A stretch of 64,000 nucleotides of DNA from Marinimicrobium sp. C6131 (GCF_026153455.1 NZ_CP110629.1:1798001-1862000), one strand, 5' to 3'. Positions 1 to 9,187 are shown, counted from the first letter of the stretch. The notes: a model not told the origin generated them from the letters alone. A program made the numbers and translations.

Positions 1-977
1 CTGGTCGAACGCAGCCGGTTGTAGCCGTAATCGAGCTGCCCGCTGATCGCGCCCCAGTTGATTCCCGCCTGAAACCCTTCATTCAGACGAACCTCGAGAA
101 TTTTCGCCTCCAGAATCACCTGGCGCCGGACACTCAACTCAGAGCGCTCCAGAAACTCCCGCACCGCATTCAGTTCGTGGGGCATGGCCTTGACCACCAC
201 CATACCGGCCTGGGGACTGACCATGACCATCCGGTCGCCGCTCTCGCCACCCACAATGGCAGACACCGATTGACGTAACGATTGCCAGAAATCGGTACGG
301 TTCATGGTCTGCACCCGCGCCCCCGGAGTCACTTCGGAGCCATTGGTATTGTTACCTTCCTCTCCCGCGAGCAGGCCCAACAGATTGGCACCGTCATCCC
401 CCCCGCCGGTGTTATTGGAGCCGCGATTGTTCCGGTTATTGTTCGATGACTCACTGCGACCGATCGACAGGTTGGTATCCGATACCCCCACCCGCTGAAC
501 GTCCAGATAGTTCACATGGAATACCTGGGTCTGAAGCTCGTTGGGGTACACCGTATAAATATTTCCCGAGCGCCGGTAGTCGTAGCCGTAAATGTCCCGC
601 GCCACCTCCAGCACCTCATCGACGGTGACGCCTTTCAGCTCCAGGGAAAGGCTGCCACTCACGTCGGGATGCACCACGATGTTGGTCTCTGAATCCTCCA
701 CCAGTCCGAGGAAAAACGCCTTGGCGGGCACGTTACGCACCCTGACATCAAACCGTTCCGGAGTCACATCGGCCGCACGGCTGCGCTCGGGCACCAGCGC
801 CCGGCTCACCTCCTCGGGCACCACCTGGGCCTGCTCACGCTGCTCTTGAGCCAGCTCGCCCATTTCACGCTCGGCCGCCAGTTGCGAATCGCGGGGCCCA
901 ACACAGGCCGTCAACAGGACAGCCACCACCAGCGTTGCGACACCTTGCATCGTTCTTTGCAGAAAATGCGGGTCCAT
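1..977 (-). CDS. mshL: MSHA pilus secretin MshL, N-terminal part (cut by window edge)
   Basis: Outer-membrane secretin of the MSHA-type type IV pilus, through which the pilus leaves the cell. I translated the frame from ATG at 977. A short hydrophobic signal ends in a lipobox-like LLTAC near residue 25, so the protein is probably a lipoprotein. An N-terminal secretin/STN-like region follows (VRVRNVPAKAFF, then LELKGVTVDEVLEVARDIYG), then an Asn/Gly-rich linker, then the start of the secretin N1-type region (RRQVILEAKILEVRLNEGFQ). About 325 residues are visible; the beta-barrel half lies beyond the left edge. It begins 11 nt after the mshK stop and is the last visible gene of a minus-strand msh operon. 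Confidence 0.88.
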   Translation of the reverse strand, partial: MDPHFLQRTMQGVATLVVAVLLTACVGPRDSQLAAEREMGELAQEQREQAQVVPEEVSRALVPERSRAADVTPERFDVRVRNVPAKAFFLGLVEDSETNIVVHPDVSGSLSLELKGVTVDEVLEVARDIYGYDYRRSGNIYTVYPNELQTQVFHVNYLDVQRVGVSDTNLSIGRSESSNNNRNNRGSNNTGGGDDGANLLGLLAGEEGNNTNGSEVTPGARVQTMNRTDFWQSLRQSVSAIVGGESGDRMVMVSPQAGMVVVKAMPHELNAVREFLERSELSVRRQVILEAKILEVRLNEGFQAGINWGAISGQLDYGYNRLRST

Positions 978-988
978 AATCGTTTGCC

Positions 989-1339
989 TCATTGCTCCGC
1001 GGGCCTCGTCCGGCGCACAGATTCATCGTTCAAATTCAAACGCCACTGCCGGCCACCCTGGCCGACAATCACCGAATGGGATTCAATCCGCACCAGCCGC
1101 ACCCCGCCGGTGTTGGCAATCATCTCGCTCTCCTTCAGCGACTGACCGTTGATGATGGCCAGGCGGCGCGAATTGCCTTCCATAATCGCGTTCAGGGTCA
1201 GAGCCACCGACTCACGACTGACCCGATAGTCCAGAGGGCGGGTGGGATCGCGTTGGGCATCCGCCCACACCAGTGCCGACCAACCAATCAGACAGGCAAT
1301 GCACAGCCATCTAGACACCGAGCAGGCCCTCCTCTGCAC
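989..1339 (-). CDS. mshK: MSHA biogenesis protein MshK
   Basis: A 116-residue exported protein: hydrophobic signal at residues 8-25 ending in WADA, then DPTRPLDY, which is typical of MshK/PilP-like periplasmic proteins. The rest is a small beta-rich domain (LNAIMEGNSRRLAIINGQ) resembling the fold used by pilotin-adjacent PilP/GspC proteins. Its start overlaps the end of mshJ by 29 bp, implying tight co-translation. The likely role is periplasmic support linking the inner-membrane pilus platform to the MshL secretin; this is inferred from family and position. Confidence 0.82.
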   Translation of the reverse strand: MQRRACSVSRWLCIACLIGWSALVWADAQRDPTRPLDYRVSRESVALTLNAIMEGNSRRLAIINGQSLKESEMIANTGGVRLVRIESHSVIVGQGGRQWRLNLNDESVRRTRPAEQ

Positions 1340-1988
1340 TCAGGGTATACACCCGTAATCGAATGTCGCCCACCGGGTAGTCCGCCACTTCATAGTCGAG
1401 ACGATCCCAGTAGAACCGCCAGGGCAACCCTTCGAGCCGACGCAGAAAACTCAGCACCTCAAAGAAATCCCCACTGACTTCCAGCTCCACACTGTGCCGA
1501 AAGACACCGGTCGCCGTGTGGGCCGATTCCGCATTTTCAGCCTCGCCCGTGGTTCCACTCAACGGCAGTTCTTCCACGGGAAGCGTACGCACCCGGCGCA
1601 ACCGCAGCTCCGTCGTGGAGATCAGTACCTCCTGAAGAATCTGGGGCAGTTGGTCCGCACTGACCAACCCCTGGGAAAGGCTGGCCAGACTCTCATCAAG
1701 CTCATCGAGCGTACGCTGCAGTTGCGCCAGCTCCTGTGCGGGTCGGCTGTCGGCCTCGGTGCTCATCAGGGCGGCCAGTTGTGCCTGCTGGGCACCCCGG
1801 TCATTCGCGACCGCGGTGCGCTGCTGTTCAATCTGCTCCCGCTGACGCTCCTCGGGCAACGCCACCAACCATTGCCAGAGCCCGATCAGTACCGCAATAA
1901 CACACAGCAATAGCAGTACCCGCTCGCGCAGAGAGTACGCCTCCACCCGCTCGGACCATCGCTGCCAGGTCTGCTGCCACTCAGTCAC
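1311..1988 (-). CDS. mshJ: MSHA biogenesis protein MshJ (PilO-like)
   Basis: A 225-residue bitopic inner-membrane protein of the pilus assembly platform. A cytoplasmic stub is followed by one transmembrane helix (VLLLLCVIAVLIGLWQWLVAL, about residues 24-44), a long coiled coil rich in Q/E/R, and a C-terminal ferredoxin-like PilO/GspM-type domain. I prefer the GTG at 1988, which overlaps the upstream stop and has a GGAGGG-like ribosome site about 9 nt before it. An ATG at 2009 would add seven residues. Confidence 0.83.
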   Translation of the reverse strand: MTEWQQTWQRWSERVEAYSLRERVLLLLCVIAVLIGLWQWLVALPEERQREQIEQQRTAVANDRGAQQAQLAALMSTEADSRPAQELAQLQRTLDELDESLASLSQGLVSADQLPQILQEVLISTTELRLRRVRTLPVEELPLSGTTGEAENAESAHTATGVFRHSVELEVSGDFFEVLSFLRRLEGLPWRFYWDRLDYEVADYPVGDIRLRVYTLSAEEGLLGV

Positions 1989-2610
1989 CCGATCGCCCTC
2001 CCCGCACACTGGCGTCGTCGGCCAGGGCGCGCTGCACTGAGAACATCAGCCCCGGTCCCCGATCATCGGGCTCCCGGGCCACTTCCAACACGCCGAACGA
2101 TACGCCTGAAAAGCTCTGGTCACGACGCAACTGCTGCAGATACAGAGGCACCTGTTCAGGCTTGCGAACCCGACCGGCCAGCTCGACGTACTGGCCACCG
2201 GACTGAAGCGAAAACCGGGCCAGCGCCAGGTCATCCAGCGCGTGGTGGGACAGACTGGACAACTGTCCCGAAAACCCCTCGGCGTTCCCGAGGTTCTGCT
2301 GGGACATCAATTGCAGAATCTGCTCCCGTCGCTGTATCTCCTGACGCAGACGGGCCACCTGCTCTTCCACCGTCGCCCCTCGACGGGCGGGAAGTTCGGC
2401 CATCAGTTGCTGAACCTGCCGCTGTAACGCGTCCAGCTCTGCCCGTTCACTGGTCAAACGCGCCTGCAGGGAATCGGTGTAGGCCCCGCTCCATAGCGAC
2501 AGGCCGACAATCAACACCAGAACAGCCGCTATCGCGGCGATCATCTGGGTCAGACTCAGCCACACCCGGCGGGGGTGAAACTCCGGCAAATACAGATTGA
2601 CCTGTTGCAT
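1981..2610 (-). CDS. mshI2: MSHA biogenesis protein MshI2 (PilN-like)
   Basis: A 209-residue PilN-type platform protein: the short cytoplasmic motif MQQVNLYLPEF (the PilN signature that docks on the PilM-like partner), one transmembrane helix at about residues 20-42, a coiled coil (ERAELDALQRQVQQLMAEL) and a small periplasmic domain. The start is the ATG at 2610, which forms an ATGA overlap with the stop of the PilM-like gene. A longer frame from 2664 would add 18 basic residues that do not belong to the family. Confidence 0.85.
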   Translation of the reverse strand: MQQVNLYLPEFHPRRVWLSLTQMIAAIAAVLVLIVGLSLWSGAYTDSLQARLTSERAELDALQRQVQQLMAELPARRGATVEEQVARLRQEIQRREQILQLMSQQNLGNAEGFSGQLSSLSHHALDDLALARFSLQSGGQYVELAGRVRKPEQVPLYLQQLRRDQSFSGVSFGVLEVAREPDDRGPGLMFSVQRALADDASVRGGRSGD

Positions 2611-3566
2611 CAGTCTGACTCCCCCTCGGTAAACCGCAGTGCGGCGCCGATGGCCGGCAGGCACAGCGTCAGGGTGTGGGACTGAACCTGATCTCCAAAC
2701 CTCAGCGAGGCTTCAATATCCAGCAGCGACAACGGCATCGGTAAGCCGTTGGTCAGTGATTCCGTGATTTTATCGGGGCTGAGGTTCTCGCCGACCAGGC
2801 AGATCTGACCGGGCGGTGGCTGACGCATCTGGCGTTCGAAGTAATCCAGGGAGCGCTGGATTTCCAGCAGCAGAACATCTTCCGGCAGATCCTCCAGCAG
2901 CCCGCCTTCGTAGGGCACGTTAAAGCGACGCGCCAGGTGCAGGTCATCGCCACGAACGATGTGCAGACTCCCGGTGCCGCCACCGAGCTTGACCAGCGCG
3001 ACGCCCCGGGTGGTGTCACATACCCGATACACCAGATTGCGCAACGCCAGTTCCGGGATATCAATCACCTGAAGCTTCAGCCGGGCCTCGGCCACCTGGG
3101 CAATTCGCTGCTCAATCACATCCCGGTGAACGACCGCCACATAGGCCATGCGTTTGCCGCCCCGGCTACGGTCTTCCGGCAGAAGAAAGGCATCCAGTAC
3201 CGCCTGATCGGCGGGGAAATCGATCAGATCGCGAATCCGCCAACGCAGCGCTTCGCGCAACTCCGAAGCGGGCACGGCAGGCGCCTCAACCAGCAGCAGA
3301 TTATAGTCCTCCCGTCCCAGCACCAGGTGACAGGGTTTGCGCCGCAGTCCCAACTGCTCTACGCGCTCCTCCAGCAGTCGACACTGACGCTGCCTATCGC
3401 GCTCGGGGAGCCATTCTGCAATCTGAAGCAAAGGCGCAGGCGCCTCCGCTTCGGACGCGCCGCTCATGTCAGGACGGGCTTCTGCACAGACGAGCGAAAC
3501 CCCGCCCTCGTTGAATTGGACGCCAACTATACCTGAACTGGATGGTCGTTTACGAAATAAGCTCAA
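2610..3566 (-). CDS. mshI: MSHA biogenesis protein MshI (PilM-like)
   Basis: Cytoplasmic actin-like PilM family protein that organises the MSHA platform by binding the PilN-like partner. Visible landmarks are LFRKRPSSSGIVGVQF at the N-terminus, the segments DLIDFPADQAVLDAFLLPE and GVALVKLGGGTGSLHIVRG (nucleotide-binding-like loop), and YFERQMRQPPPGQ. I chose a TTG start at 3566 (318 residues), preceded by AGGTGG with 7-nt spacing. An ATG at 3623 would add 19 low-complexity residues and has no good ribosome site. The frame remains open far upstream to 3857, but that extension has no family resemblance. First gene of the visible msh operon. Confidence 0.78.
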   Translation of the reverse strand: MSLFRKRPSSSGIVGVQFNEGGVSLVCAEARPDMSGASEAEAPAPLLQIAEWLPERDRQRQCRLLEERVEQLGLRRKPCHLVLGREDYNLLLVEAPAVPASELREALRWRIRDLIDFPADQAVLDAFLLPEDRSRGGKRMAYVAVVHRDVIEQRIAQVAEARLKLQVIDIPELALRNLVYRVCDTTRGVALVKLGGGTGSLHIVRGDDLHLARRFNVPYEGGLLEDLPEDVLLLEIQRSLDYFERQMRQPPPGQICLVGENLSPDKITESLTNGLPMPLSLLDIEASLRFGDQVQSHTLTLCLPAIGAALRFTEGESD

Positions 3567-3848
3567 CGGCTGGCCACCTGGGCTTCCCGAATTATTGTTG
3601 ACTGCCGGAATTCCGCTCCCCATTCTGTCTGAAGCGACCGTCAGGCCTGACAACATACCTGACGATAAGAGGCAATAAACATGCCTGAACGCTGGTATTA
3701 TGACGCATTGAGCACGAGACTCTCCGGAGAATCGCACGAGCGCCAATAAAATCTCGCCCTGAAGGCGCTTTATATTCCTTTTTGTTATAACCAACAACAT
3801 CAAACACGGATCTTTCGCACAATAGTACACGAAATCGGCTGAAAACCA

Positions 3849-4316
3849 ATGTTCCATATTGTTTTATTTGAACCGGAAATACCCCCCAATACCGGCAACA
3901 TCATCCGTCTGGCGGCCAACACCGGCTGCCACCTGCACCTGATTGAACCCCTGGGGTTCGTGCTCGATGACAAACGGCTGCGCCGCGCCGGGCTGGATTA
4001 CGGTGAATGGCAGAGCCTGCAAACCTACCGGGACTGGCCCAGCTTCCTTGAACAGCGACAACCCGTGCGACTGTTTGGGCTCAGCACCAAAGGCCACCGC
4101 TACCCCAGTGAGACCCGGTTCGAGGCAGGTGACTACCTGCTGTTCGGCCCGGAAACCCGGGGACTGCCCGCCTCCATACGGGACCAGCTGGGACGGGACC
4201 GACTGCTGCGCATTCCCATGGTGGCCGACAGTCGCAGCATGAACCTTTCCAATGCCGTATCCGTAGTGACCTACGAGGCCTGGCGTCAACTGGGGTTCCC
4301 GGGCAGCCACCGCTGA
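3849..4316 (+). CDS. trmL: tRNA (cytidine(34)-2'-O)-methyltransferase TrmL
   Basis: A SPOUT-superfamily methyltransferase that 2'-O-methylates the wobble nucleotide of tRNA-Leu isoacceptors. The 155-residue length matches the minimal TrmL family. Motifs seen: IVLFEPEIPPNTGNIIRLAAN at the N-terminus, the knot region YLLFGPETRGLP and LLRIPM, and the closing SRSMNLSNAVSVVTYEAWRQ. It is transcribed divergently from the msh operon, and its promoter should lie within about 280 bp of AT-richer DNA upstream. Confidence 0.94.
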   Translation: MFHIVLFEPEIPPNTGNIIRLAANTGCHLHLIEPLGFVLDDKRLRRAGLDYGEWQSLQTYRDWPSFLEQRQPVRLFGLSTKGHRYPSETRFEAGDYLLFGPETRGLPASIRDQLGRDRLLRIPMVADSRSMNLSNAVSVVTYEAWRQLGFPGSHR

Positions 4317-4443
4317 CGCTTGTGTACCCCGCCACAGCATCAATGACGGGGTACACTAGCTCGAACAGGCTGGTATCATGCCGTGCTCTAAGGGCGCCAG
4401 CCTGATCCAGCATTCGTACCACAGTCGATTACCAAGGGGACTC

Positions 4444-4908
4444 ATGAGTCAAATCCAGATATTGGTGGGCAGCGTCACCGGCAATGCAGAGCACATCGCC
4501 GAGCTCGCGGCCGAGGAACTGGAGCGCAAAGGCCACCAGATCAGCATCAACAACTTTGCTCAGGTGGAAGACCTGGTTCGAAGCCCCGACGAAATTCTGC
4601 TCATCTGTACCTCCAATACCGGAGCCGGTGATCTGCCAGACAACCTGCAACCTCTGTATGTTCAGATGACCCGGGAGTATCCCGCCATTGCCGGGCGCCA
4701 ATACGGCCTGATCAACCTCGGCGACAGCAGCTATACCACCTTTGGTGAAGCCGGTCAGGCCATCGACGACGCGTTTGCCGACCTCGGCGCGCAGCGAATC
4801 GGCGAACCTCTGGTACTGGATGCCTGCAGCGGCGACGACCCCGGGGAGTCCGCCCGGGAATGGCTTGAGAAGTGGGCGGCACAACTACCCAACGGAGGGC
4901 AGCCATGA
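4444..4908 (+). CDS. MioC-like flavodoxin
   Basis: A 154-residue flavodoxin-fold protein carrying FMN. The phosphate loop is VGSVTGNAEHIAEL (residues 7-20); CTSNTGAGDLPDN and LGDSSYTTFGEAG contact the isoalloxazine ring, as in MioC and the flavodoxin domain of CysJ. The start is the ATG at 4444, behind AAGGGGA; a longer frame from 4378 is not supported. The stop overlaps the next gene as ATGA, so the two flavodoxins are translationally coupled. Likely role: low-potential electron carrier; its partner cannot be told from sequence. Confidence 0.86.
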   Translation: MSQIQILVGSVTGNAEHIAELAAEELERKGHQISINNFAQVEDLVRSPDEILLICTSNTGAGDLPDNLQPLYVQMTREYPAIAGRQYGLINLGDSSYTTFGEAGQAIDDAFADLGAQRIGEPLVLDACSGDDPGESAREWLEKWAAQLPNGGQP

Positions 4909-5426
4909 GCCGTGCCCCCATCGGACTGTTTTATGGCAGCTCTACCTGCTACACCGAAATGGCGGGCGAAAAAATCCGCGCGGTGCTGGGTGAAGACCGG
5001 GTCGACATGTTCAATATTGCCGATGAACCGGTCATCACCGCCCAGTTTTACGACTATCTGATCTTTGGCATCCCGACCTGGGACTATGGTGAGCTACAGG
5101 AAGACTGGGAAGAGATCTGGGAAGAGCTGGCGGAGCTGGATCTGCGCGGCAAATCGGTCGCGCTCTACGGTCTGGGGGATCAGATTGGCTATCCCGAGTG
5201 GTTTCTCGACGCCATGGGTTACCTGCATGCGCAACTGTTGGCCCGTGGTGCCCGACTGTGCGGGTATTGGCCTCGGGAAGGCTATGAGTTTGAGGCCTCT
5301 CAGGCACTCACCCCCGAGGGTGACCAGTTTGTTGGCCTGGCGCTGGATGAAGAAAACGAGTTCGAGCTGACCGATGAGCGCATCGCGCGCTGGTGTGAAC
5401 AGGTGACCCGGGAGTTCGGTTTGTGA
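4905..5426 (+). CDS. Long-chain flavodoxin (FldB/FldA-like)
   Basis: A 173-residue long-chain flavodoxin. GLFYGSSTCYTEMAGEKI is the FMN phosphate loop, IFGIPTWDYGELQEDWEE holds the stacking Trp, and LYGLGDQIGYPEWFLDAMG with the following insertion defines the long-chain class. Highly acidic, as expected of an electron carrier. The start ATG overlaps the previous stop (ATGA) and the stop overlaps the mnmC GTG (GTGA), making a three-gene coupled cluster. Flavodoxins feed radical-SAM and other reductive enzymes; a specific partner here is inference only. Confidence 0.88.
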   Translation: MSRAPIGLFYGSSTCYTEMAGEKIRAVLGEDRVDMFNIADEPVITAQFYDYLIFGIPTWDYGELQEDWEEIWEELAELDLRGKSVALYGLGDQIGYPEWFLDAMGYLHAQLLARGARLCGYWPREGYEFEASQALTPEGDQFVGLALDEENEFELTDERIARWCEQVTREFGL

Positions 5427-7546
5427 GCGACGCCCCGGGGCCGGACCAGGACCTGGAAACCGCTCGGTTGGAGTGGGATGAAGCGGGTCAACCGATGTCC
5501 ACCCGATTTGGCGATGTGTACTTCTCCCGCGCCGACGGTCTGGCCGAGACTCGGCACGTGTTCCTGAATCATAATCGGCTGGCGGAGCGCTTCCGCGCGC
5601 TGGCACAAAACCCCACGCCGGCACGCCGCTTTGTGATCGGTGAAACCGGCTTTGGCTCGGGCCTCAACTTTCTGGCCGCCTGGCAACTCTGGCGGGAGGC
5701 CGCCCCGGCGGATGCCCGACTGCATTTCATCAGTGTGGATCGTTTTCCCCTGCGGCGGGAAGACCTGGAGCGAGCCCTGGGGTTGTGGCCCGAGCTAAGG
5801 GCGCTCGCCGATGAGCTGATTGCACACTACCCACCCACCGTCGGCCCGGCATTTCATCGATTGCACCTGGACCGGGGGCGGGTGTGCCTGACACTGATTT
5901 TTGATGACGCCCAACGCGGCCTGGCCCAACTGCTGAACAGCGATCATCCGGATTTTATCCACGCGGGGCCGACCGTAGATGCCTGGTTTCTGGACGGTTT
6001 CGCGCCGGCCAAAAATGCCGACATGTGGACCCCGGAACTGTTCGCCACCCTGGCCCACCTGAGTCGGGCCGGCACCACACTGGCCACATTCACCGCGTCC
6101 GGCATGGTCCGACGCGGCCTGGCCGACGCCGGTTTCACGCCGGAGAAAGTGCCCGGTTTCGGTCGAAAGCGGGAAATGCTCACGGCACATTATGCAATGG
6201 CGGAATCCACCTCGGTGCCCGCAACGCCGAACCGCCCGATTTCCGCCCCTCATCGCCTGAACCGAAAGAAGCCGGCCCTACCCTGGGCTCTACCCTCGCA
6301 CCCGGGACTGAGCCCCGACACGCCGCGAACCGCTCTGATTGTCGGAGCCGGACTGGCCGGCTGTCACAGCGCCCGGACGCTGGCCGAACGGGGCTGGCAG
6401 GTGACTGTTCTGGAGCGGCACCGCCGCGCGGCTCAGGAAGCGTCGGGCAACCCCCAGGGGTTGCTGTACGCCAAACTCTCCCCCAAAAACTCGCCACTGG
6501 CACGCTTCAACCTGTTGAGTCTGAGCTTTGCCCAGCGCTTCTACCGCACTTACTGGCACATCGATAACGGGGAAGACGCCGGACGTTTCGGCGCCGCCTG
6601 CGGGCTGCTTCAGGTAGCCACCACTGACAAAGAACGTCAGTTGCAGACCCAGATTGCTCAACGCTTTCAGGCCACACCGGAATTTGTCCGCCCGGTCGAC
6701 GCCACCGAAGCCGGCAAACTCGCCGGACTGCCGCTGCCCCGGCCGGCCCTGTATTTTCCCCGGTCGGGCTGGCTGAACCCGGCCGCCCTGTGCGAAGCGC
6801 TACTTGACCACCCGAACATCCGTCTGGGGGGCGACACCACGGTCACGGACCTCTGCCAGCAGGATGAGCACTGGTGCGCCCGGGACTCGTCCAATCGAGA
6901 ACATCGGGCCCGCATCGCCGTATTGGCAAACGCCCGGGCCGTGCAACACTTCGTCCAGACGGCCTCACTGCCGCTGAAGGCCATTCGCGGCCAAATTACC
7001 CAGGTGAACGCAACGGATCGAAGTCGACAATTGAGCACGGCACTCTGCGGCGATGGCTACCTCGCGCCCACGGACGGGGCCAGACACTGCCTCGGCGCCA
7101 CCTTCAACCTGCACGAGACCGATACCGATTTAAAGGAACGGGATCAACGGCAAAACCTGGACCAGTTGGCCCAGTTTGGCCCCGAGGTCGCCAACCTGTT
7201 TGCGGACCAACCTTTGGCCTCGCTCGAGGGACGGGTGGCCTTTCGGTGCACAACGCCGGACTATCTGCCTCTGGTCGGGCCCGCCCCGGATCAGGCCGCC
7301 TTTCTGGAGGACTTTGCCGCCCTGCGCAAAGACGCCCGGCTGAACATTTCCCGCCCGGGGCGCTATCACCGGGGGCTGTTCATCAATGTGGGCCACGGAT
7401 CGCGCGGACTGTGCTATACCCCGCTCAGCGCCGAGTTGCTGGCCGCCCACATTGAACGTGAACCAATGCCCCTGGACCGCGAACTGGTCCAGGCGCTGCA
7501 TCCGGCGCGTTTTCTGATCCGGGACCTGATGCGTAACAAAATATAA
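5423..7546 (+). CDS. mnmC: Bifunctional tRNA wobble-uridine modification enzyme MnmC
   Basis: A 707-residue fusion enzyme making mnm5s2U34 in tRNA. The N-terminal SAM-dependent methyltransferase (MnmC2) shows GETGFGSGLNFLAAW and WFLDGFAPAKNADMW. The C-terminal FAD-dependent oxidase (MnmC1), which converts cmnm5U to nm5U, begins at about residue 295 with LIVGAGLAGCHSARTLAERG and continues with EASGNPQGLLYAKLSP and GHGSRGLCYTPLSAELLAA. The GTG start overlaps the flavodoxin stop by 4 nt. Length and domain order match the family. Confidence 0.94.
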   Translation: MSDAPGPDQDLETARLEWDEAGQPMSTRFGDVYFSRADGLAETRHVFLNHNRLAERFRALAQNPTPARRFVIGETGFGSGLNFLAAWQLWREAAPADARLHFISVDRFPLRREDLERALGLWPELRALADELIAHYPPTVGPAFHRLHLDRGRVCLTLIFDDAQRGLAQLLNSDHPDFIHAGPTVDAWFLDGFAPAKNADMWTPELFATLAHLSRAGTTLATFTASGMVRRGLADAGFTPEKVPGFGRKREMLTAHYAMAESTSVPATPNRPISAPHRLNRKKPALPWALPSHPGLSPDTPRTALIVGAGLAGCHSARTLAERGWQVTVLERHRRAAQEASGNPQGLLYAKLSPKNSPLARFNLLSLSFAQRFYRTYWHIDNGEDAGRFGAACGLLQVATTDKERQLQTQIAQRFQATPEFVRPVDATEAGKLAGLPLPRPALYFPRSGWLNPAALCEALLDHPNIRLGGDTTVTDLCQQDEHWCARDSSNREHRARIAVLANARAVQHFVQTASLPLKAIRGQITQVNATDRSRQLSTALCGDGYLAPTDGARHCLGATFNLHETDTDLKERDQRQNLDQLAQFGPEVANLFADQPLASLEGRVAFRCTTPDYLPLVGPAPDQAAFLEDFAALRKDARLNISRPGRYHRGLFINVGHGSRGLCYTPLSAELLAAHIEREPMPLDRELVQALHPARFLIRDLMRNKI

Positions 7547-7558
7547 TAGCCCATCGCC

Positions 7559-8227
7559 TCAATGACGGCGGGTACCAGGATCTTCGGCGGCTGCCGCCGG
7601 TGCTTCGGGCGCAGGTTCTGGCGGGTCACTGATGATCTGGGAGCCGCTGCCACAGGCAATCACCGTGCGCATGGCCGCTTCGACACTGATATGGGGCAAC
7701 AGCTCGACACAGTCTTCGGTCAGGTGGTAGACAAACCCGGACGAGGGAATCGGGGCGGTCGGCACATACACCGTGCAATCACCATTGCTGTGACGCGCGG
7801 TCACAATGGCGGTGACCGAGACCGGATTCTGACGACCCATAATATAGGCACGGCAGACTTGTCCGCGCAGCAATGAGGTATTGTTTTCGCTGCCCAGGAA
7901 CTGCATGACCACTTCCCGGATGGTGCTGTAGCCGGGCGCAAAGCGGGTGAGCCACTGATCCACCCGGTTGTGTATCCAGCGGCCAATGCTGGTTTTTACC
8001 GCCAGGCCGATCAGGAAAAAAGCCCCCAGCACCAACACGATACCGAGCAAGTCGGCCACCTGCTCCGCCAGTGGCGCCCAACTGGCCAGCCAGGTGCTGA
8101 TCGGGGCAATCACGGCGGTCACCAGCCCCAGCAGCCACTGCAGGATAAAAATAAATATGGCAATCGGCAGCGCGACCATCAGGCCACCGAGTAGTGTCAA
8201 TCCCACAAACGACTGCCAACGTTTCAT
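7559..8227 (-). CDS. DUF502 family membrane protein
   Basis: A 222-residue inner-membrane protein of the DUF502 family, function unknown. Two hydrophobic segments are visible: FVGLTLLGGLMVALPIAIFIFILQW at the N-terminus and LLGIVLVLGAFFLIGLAV near residue 75. A cytoplasmic or periplasmic domain follows with the family-typical YSTIREVVMQFLG and a TVYVPTAPIPSSGFVYHL segment. The tail is Pro/Ala/Glu-rich. The start could be ATG 8227 (GGAAGG close by) or ATG 8251. Divergent from the glutaminyl cyclase gene, with only about 50 bp between starts, so promoters are very compact. Confidence 0.78.
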   Translation of the reverse strand: MKRWQSFVGLTLLGGLMVALPIAIFIFILQWLLGLVTAVIAPISTWLASWAPLAEQVADLLGIVLVLGAFFLIGLAVKTSIGRWIHNRVDQWLTRFAPGYSTIREVVMQFLGSENNTSLLRGQVCRAYIMGRQNPVSVTAIVTARHSNGDCTVYVPTAPIPSSGFVYHLTEDCVELLPHISVEAAMRTVIACGSGSQIISDPPEPAPEAPAAAAEDPGTRRH

Positions 8228-8279
8228 AAATGCCTTCCCGTTGATTACCATAGAGCCCTCTCTGTCCAGGACCACGCTT

Positions 8280-9092
8280 ATGACACAAACTTCCGGTGCT
8301 TTCAACACAGTCAACCGCTGGAGCTGCCGAACCCTGTGGCTTACCGGCTTGTTGATGGCCCTGGCCGCCTGTGCCGATACCGGCCCTCCCGGCATCATCC
8401 AGTACCAGTTCCAGGTGGAGGCCGAACAATCCCATGACCCGTCCATGTTCACGCAGGGCCTGCTGAAGCGCGGCTCGCGGTTCTATGAAAGCGGGGGCCG
8501 ATACGGCCAGTCCCGCCTGATTTCCTATCAGGACAATGGCCGACAAGCCGACCGTGAACGGTCGCTGGCCGCTCGGTACTTTGCCGAGGGACTGACGGAG
8601 TTGAACAACGAGCTCTACTTGCTGACCTGGCGAGAAAAAACACTACTGGTGTACGACGCCGACACGCTGCAGCCCGTGCGGCAGCTCAACTATTCCGGCG
8701 AAGGTTGGGGGCTGACCGATGACGGAGAACGTCTGATTCGCTCCGATGGCAGCGCCCAACTCTATTTTCACACGCCGGACGACTTCCGGCTGACACATCA
8801 GGTTACTGTCACCGAGAACGGCAAGCCGGTCACGCGCCTGAATGAACTCGAATACGTGGACGGCGCCGTATGGGCAAATATCTGGTATTCAGATCGCCTG
8901 ATCCAGATTGATCCCGATAACGGCCGTGTGATCGGGTCTCTGGATCTGTCCGAACTGGTCCGCACAGCGCAACCGGCGACTGCGGGCGCAGTACTGAACG
9001 GTATCGCCTACGACGCCGAGCGAGATCAGTTCTGGGTGACCGGCAAATTGTGGCCAACGCTGTATCGCCTGTCCTTGACGCCCAAACCTTGA
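8280..9092 (+). CDS. Glutaminyl-peptide cyclotransferase (plant/bacterial type), lipoprotein
   Basis: Beta-propeller glutamine cyclotransferase that converts N-terminal Gln to pyroglutamate. The 270-residue product has a signal ending in a lipobox (LLMALAACAD), so it is probably membrane-anchored. Family landmarks: SMFTQGLL, FYESGGRYGQSRL, YFAEGLTELNNELYLLTW, GEGWGLTDDG, LNELEYVDGAVWANIWYSD and LNGIAYDAERDQFWVTGKLW. The start is the ATG at 8280; the longer open frame upstream is antisense to DUF502. Confidence 0.9.
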   Translation: MTQTSGAFNTVNRWSCRTLWLTGLLMALAACADTGPPGIIQYQFQVEAEQSHDPSMFTQGLLKRGSRFYESGGRYGQSRLISYQDNGRQADRERSLAARYFAEGLTELNNELYLLTWREKTLLVYDADTLQPVRQLNYSGEGWGLTDDGERLIRSDGSAQLYFHTPDDFRLTHQVTVTENGKPVTRLNELEYVDGAVWANIWYSDRLIQIDPDNGRVIGSLDLSELVRTAQPATAGAVLNGIAYDAERDQFWVTGKLWPTLYRLSLTPKP

Positions 9093-9137
9093 CGGTGAGC
9101 CTGAACCGAATCTCGGGGGCGACCGATACCGCGCAAA

Positions 9138-9166
9138 AAAAAGCCGCACCAACTGCGCGGCTTTTT
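9138..9166. terminator. Bidirectional Rho-independent terminator
   Basis: The inverted repeat AAAAAGCCGC / GCGGCTTTTT encloses a 9-nt loop. It gives a GC stem plus a T-run on the plus strand and, by symmetry, on the minus strand. It sits between the convergent cyclotransferase and cold-shock genes and should terminate both. Confidence 0.9.
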
Positions 9167-9187
9167 CATGCGGCATCACCGGGTGGC

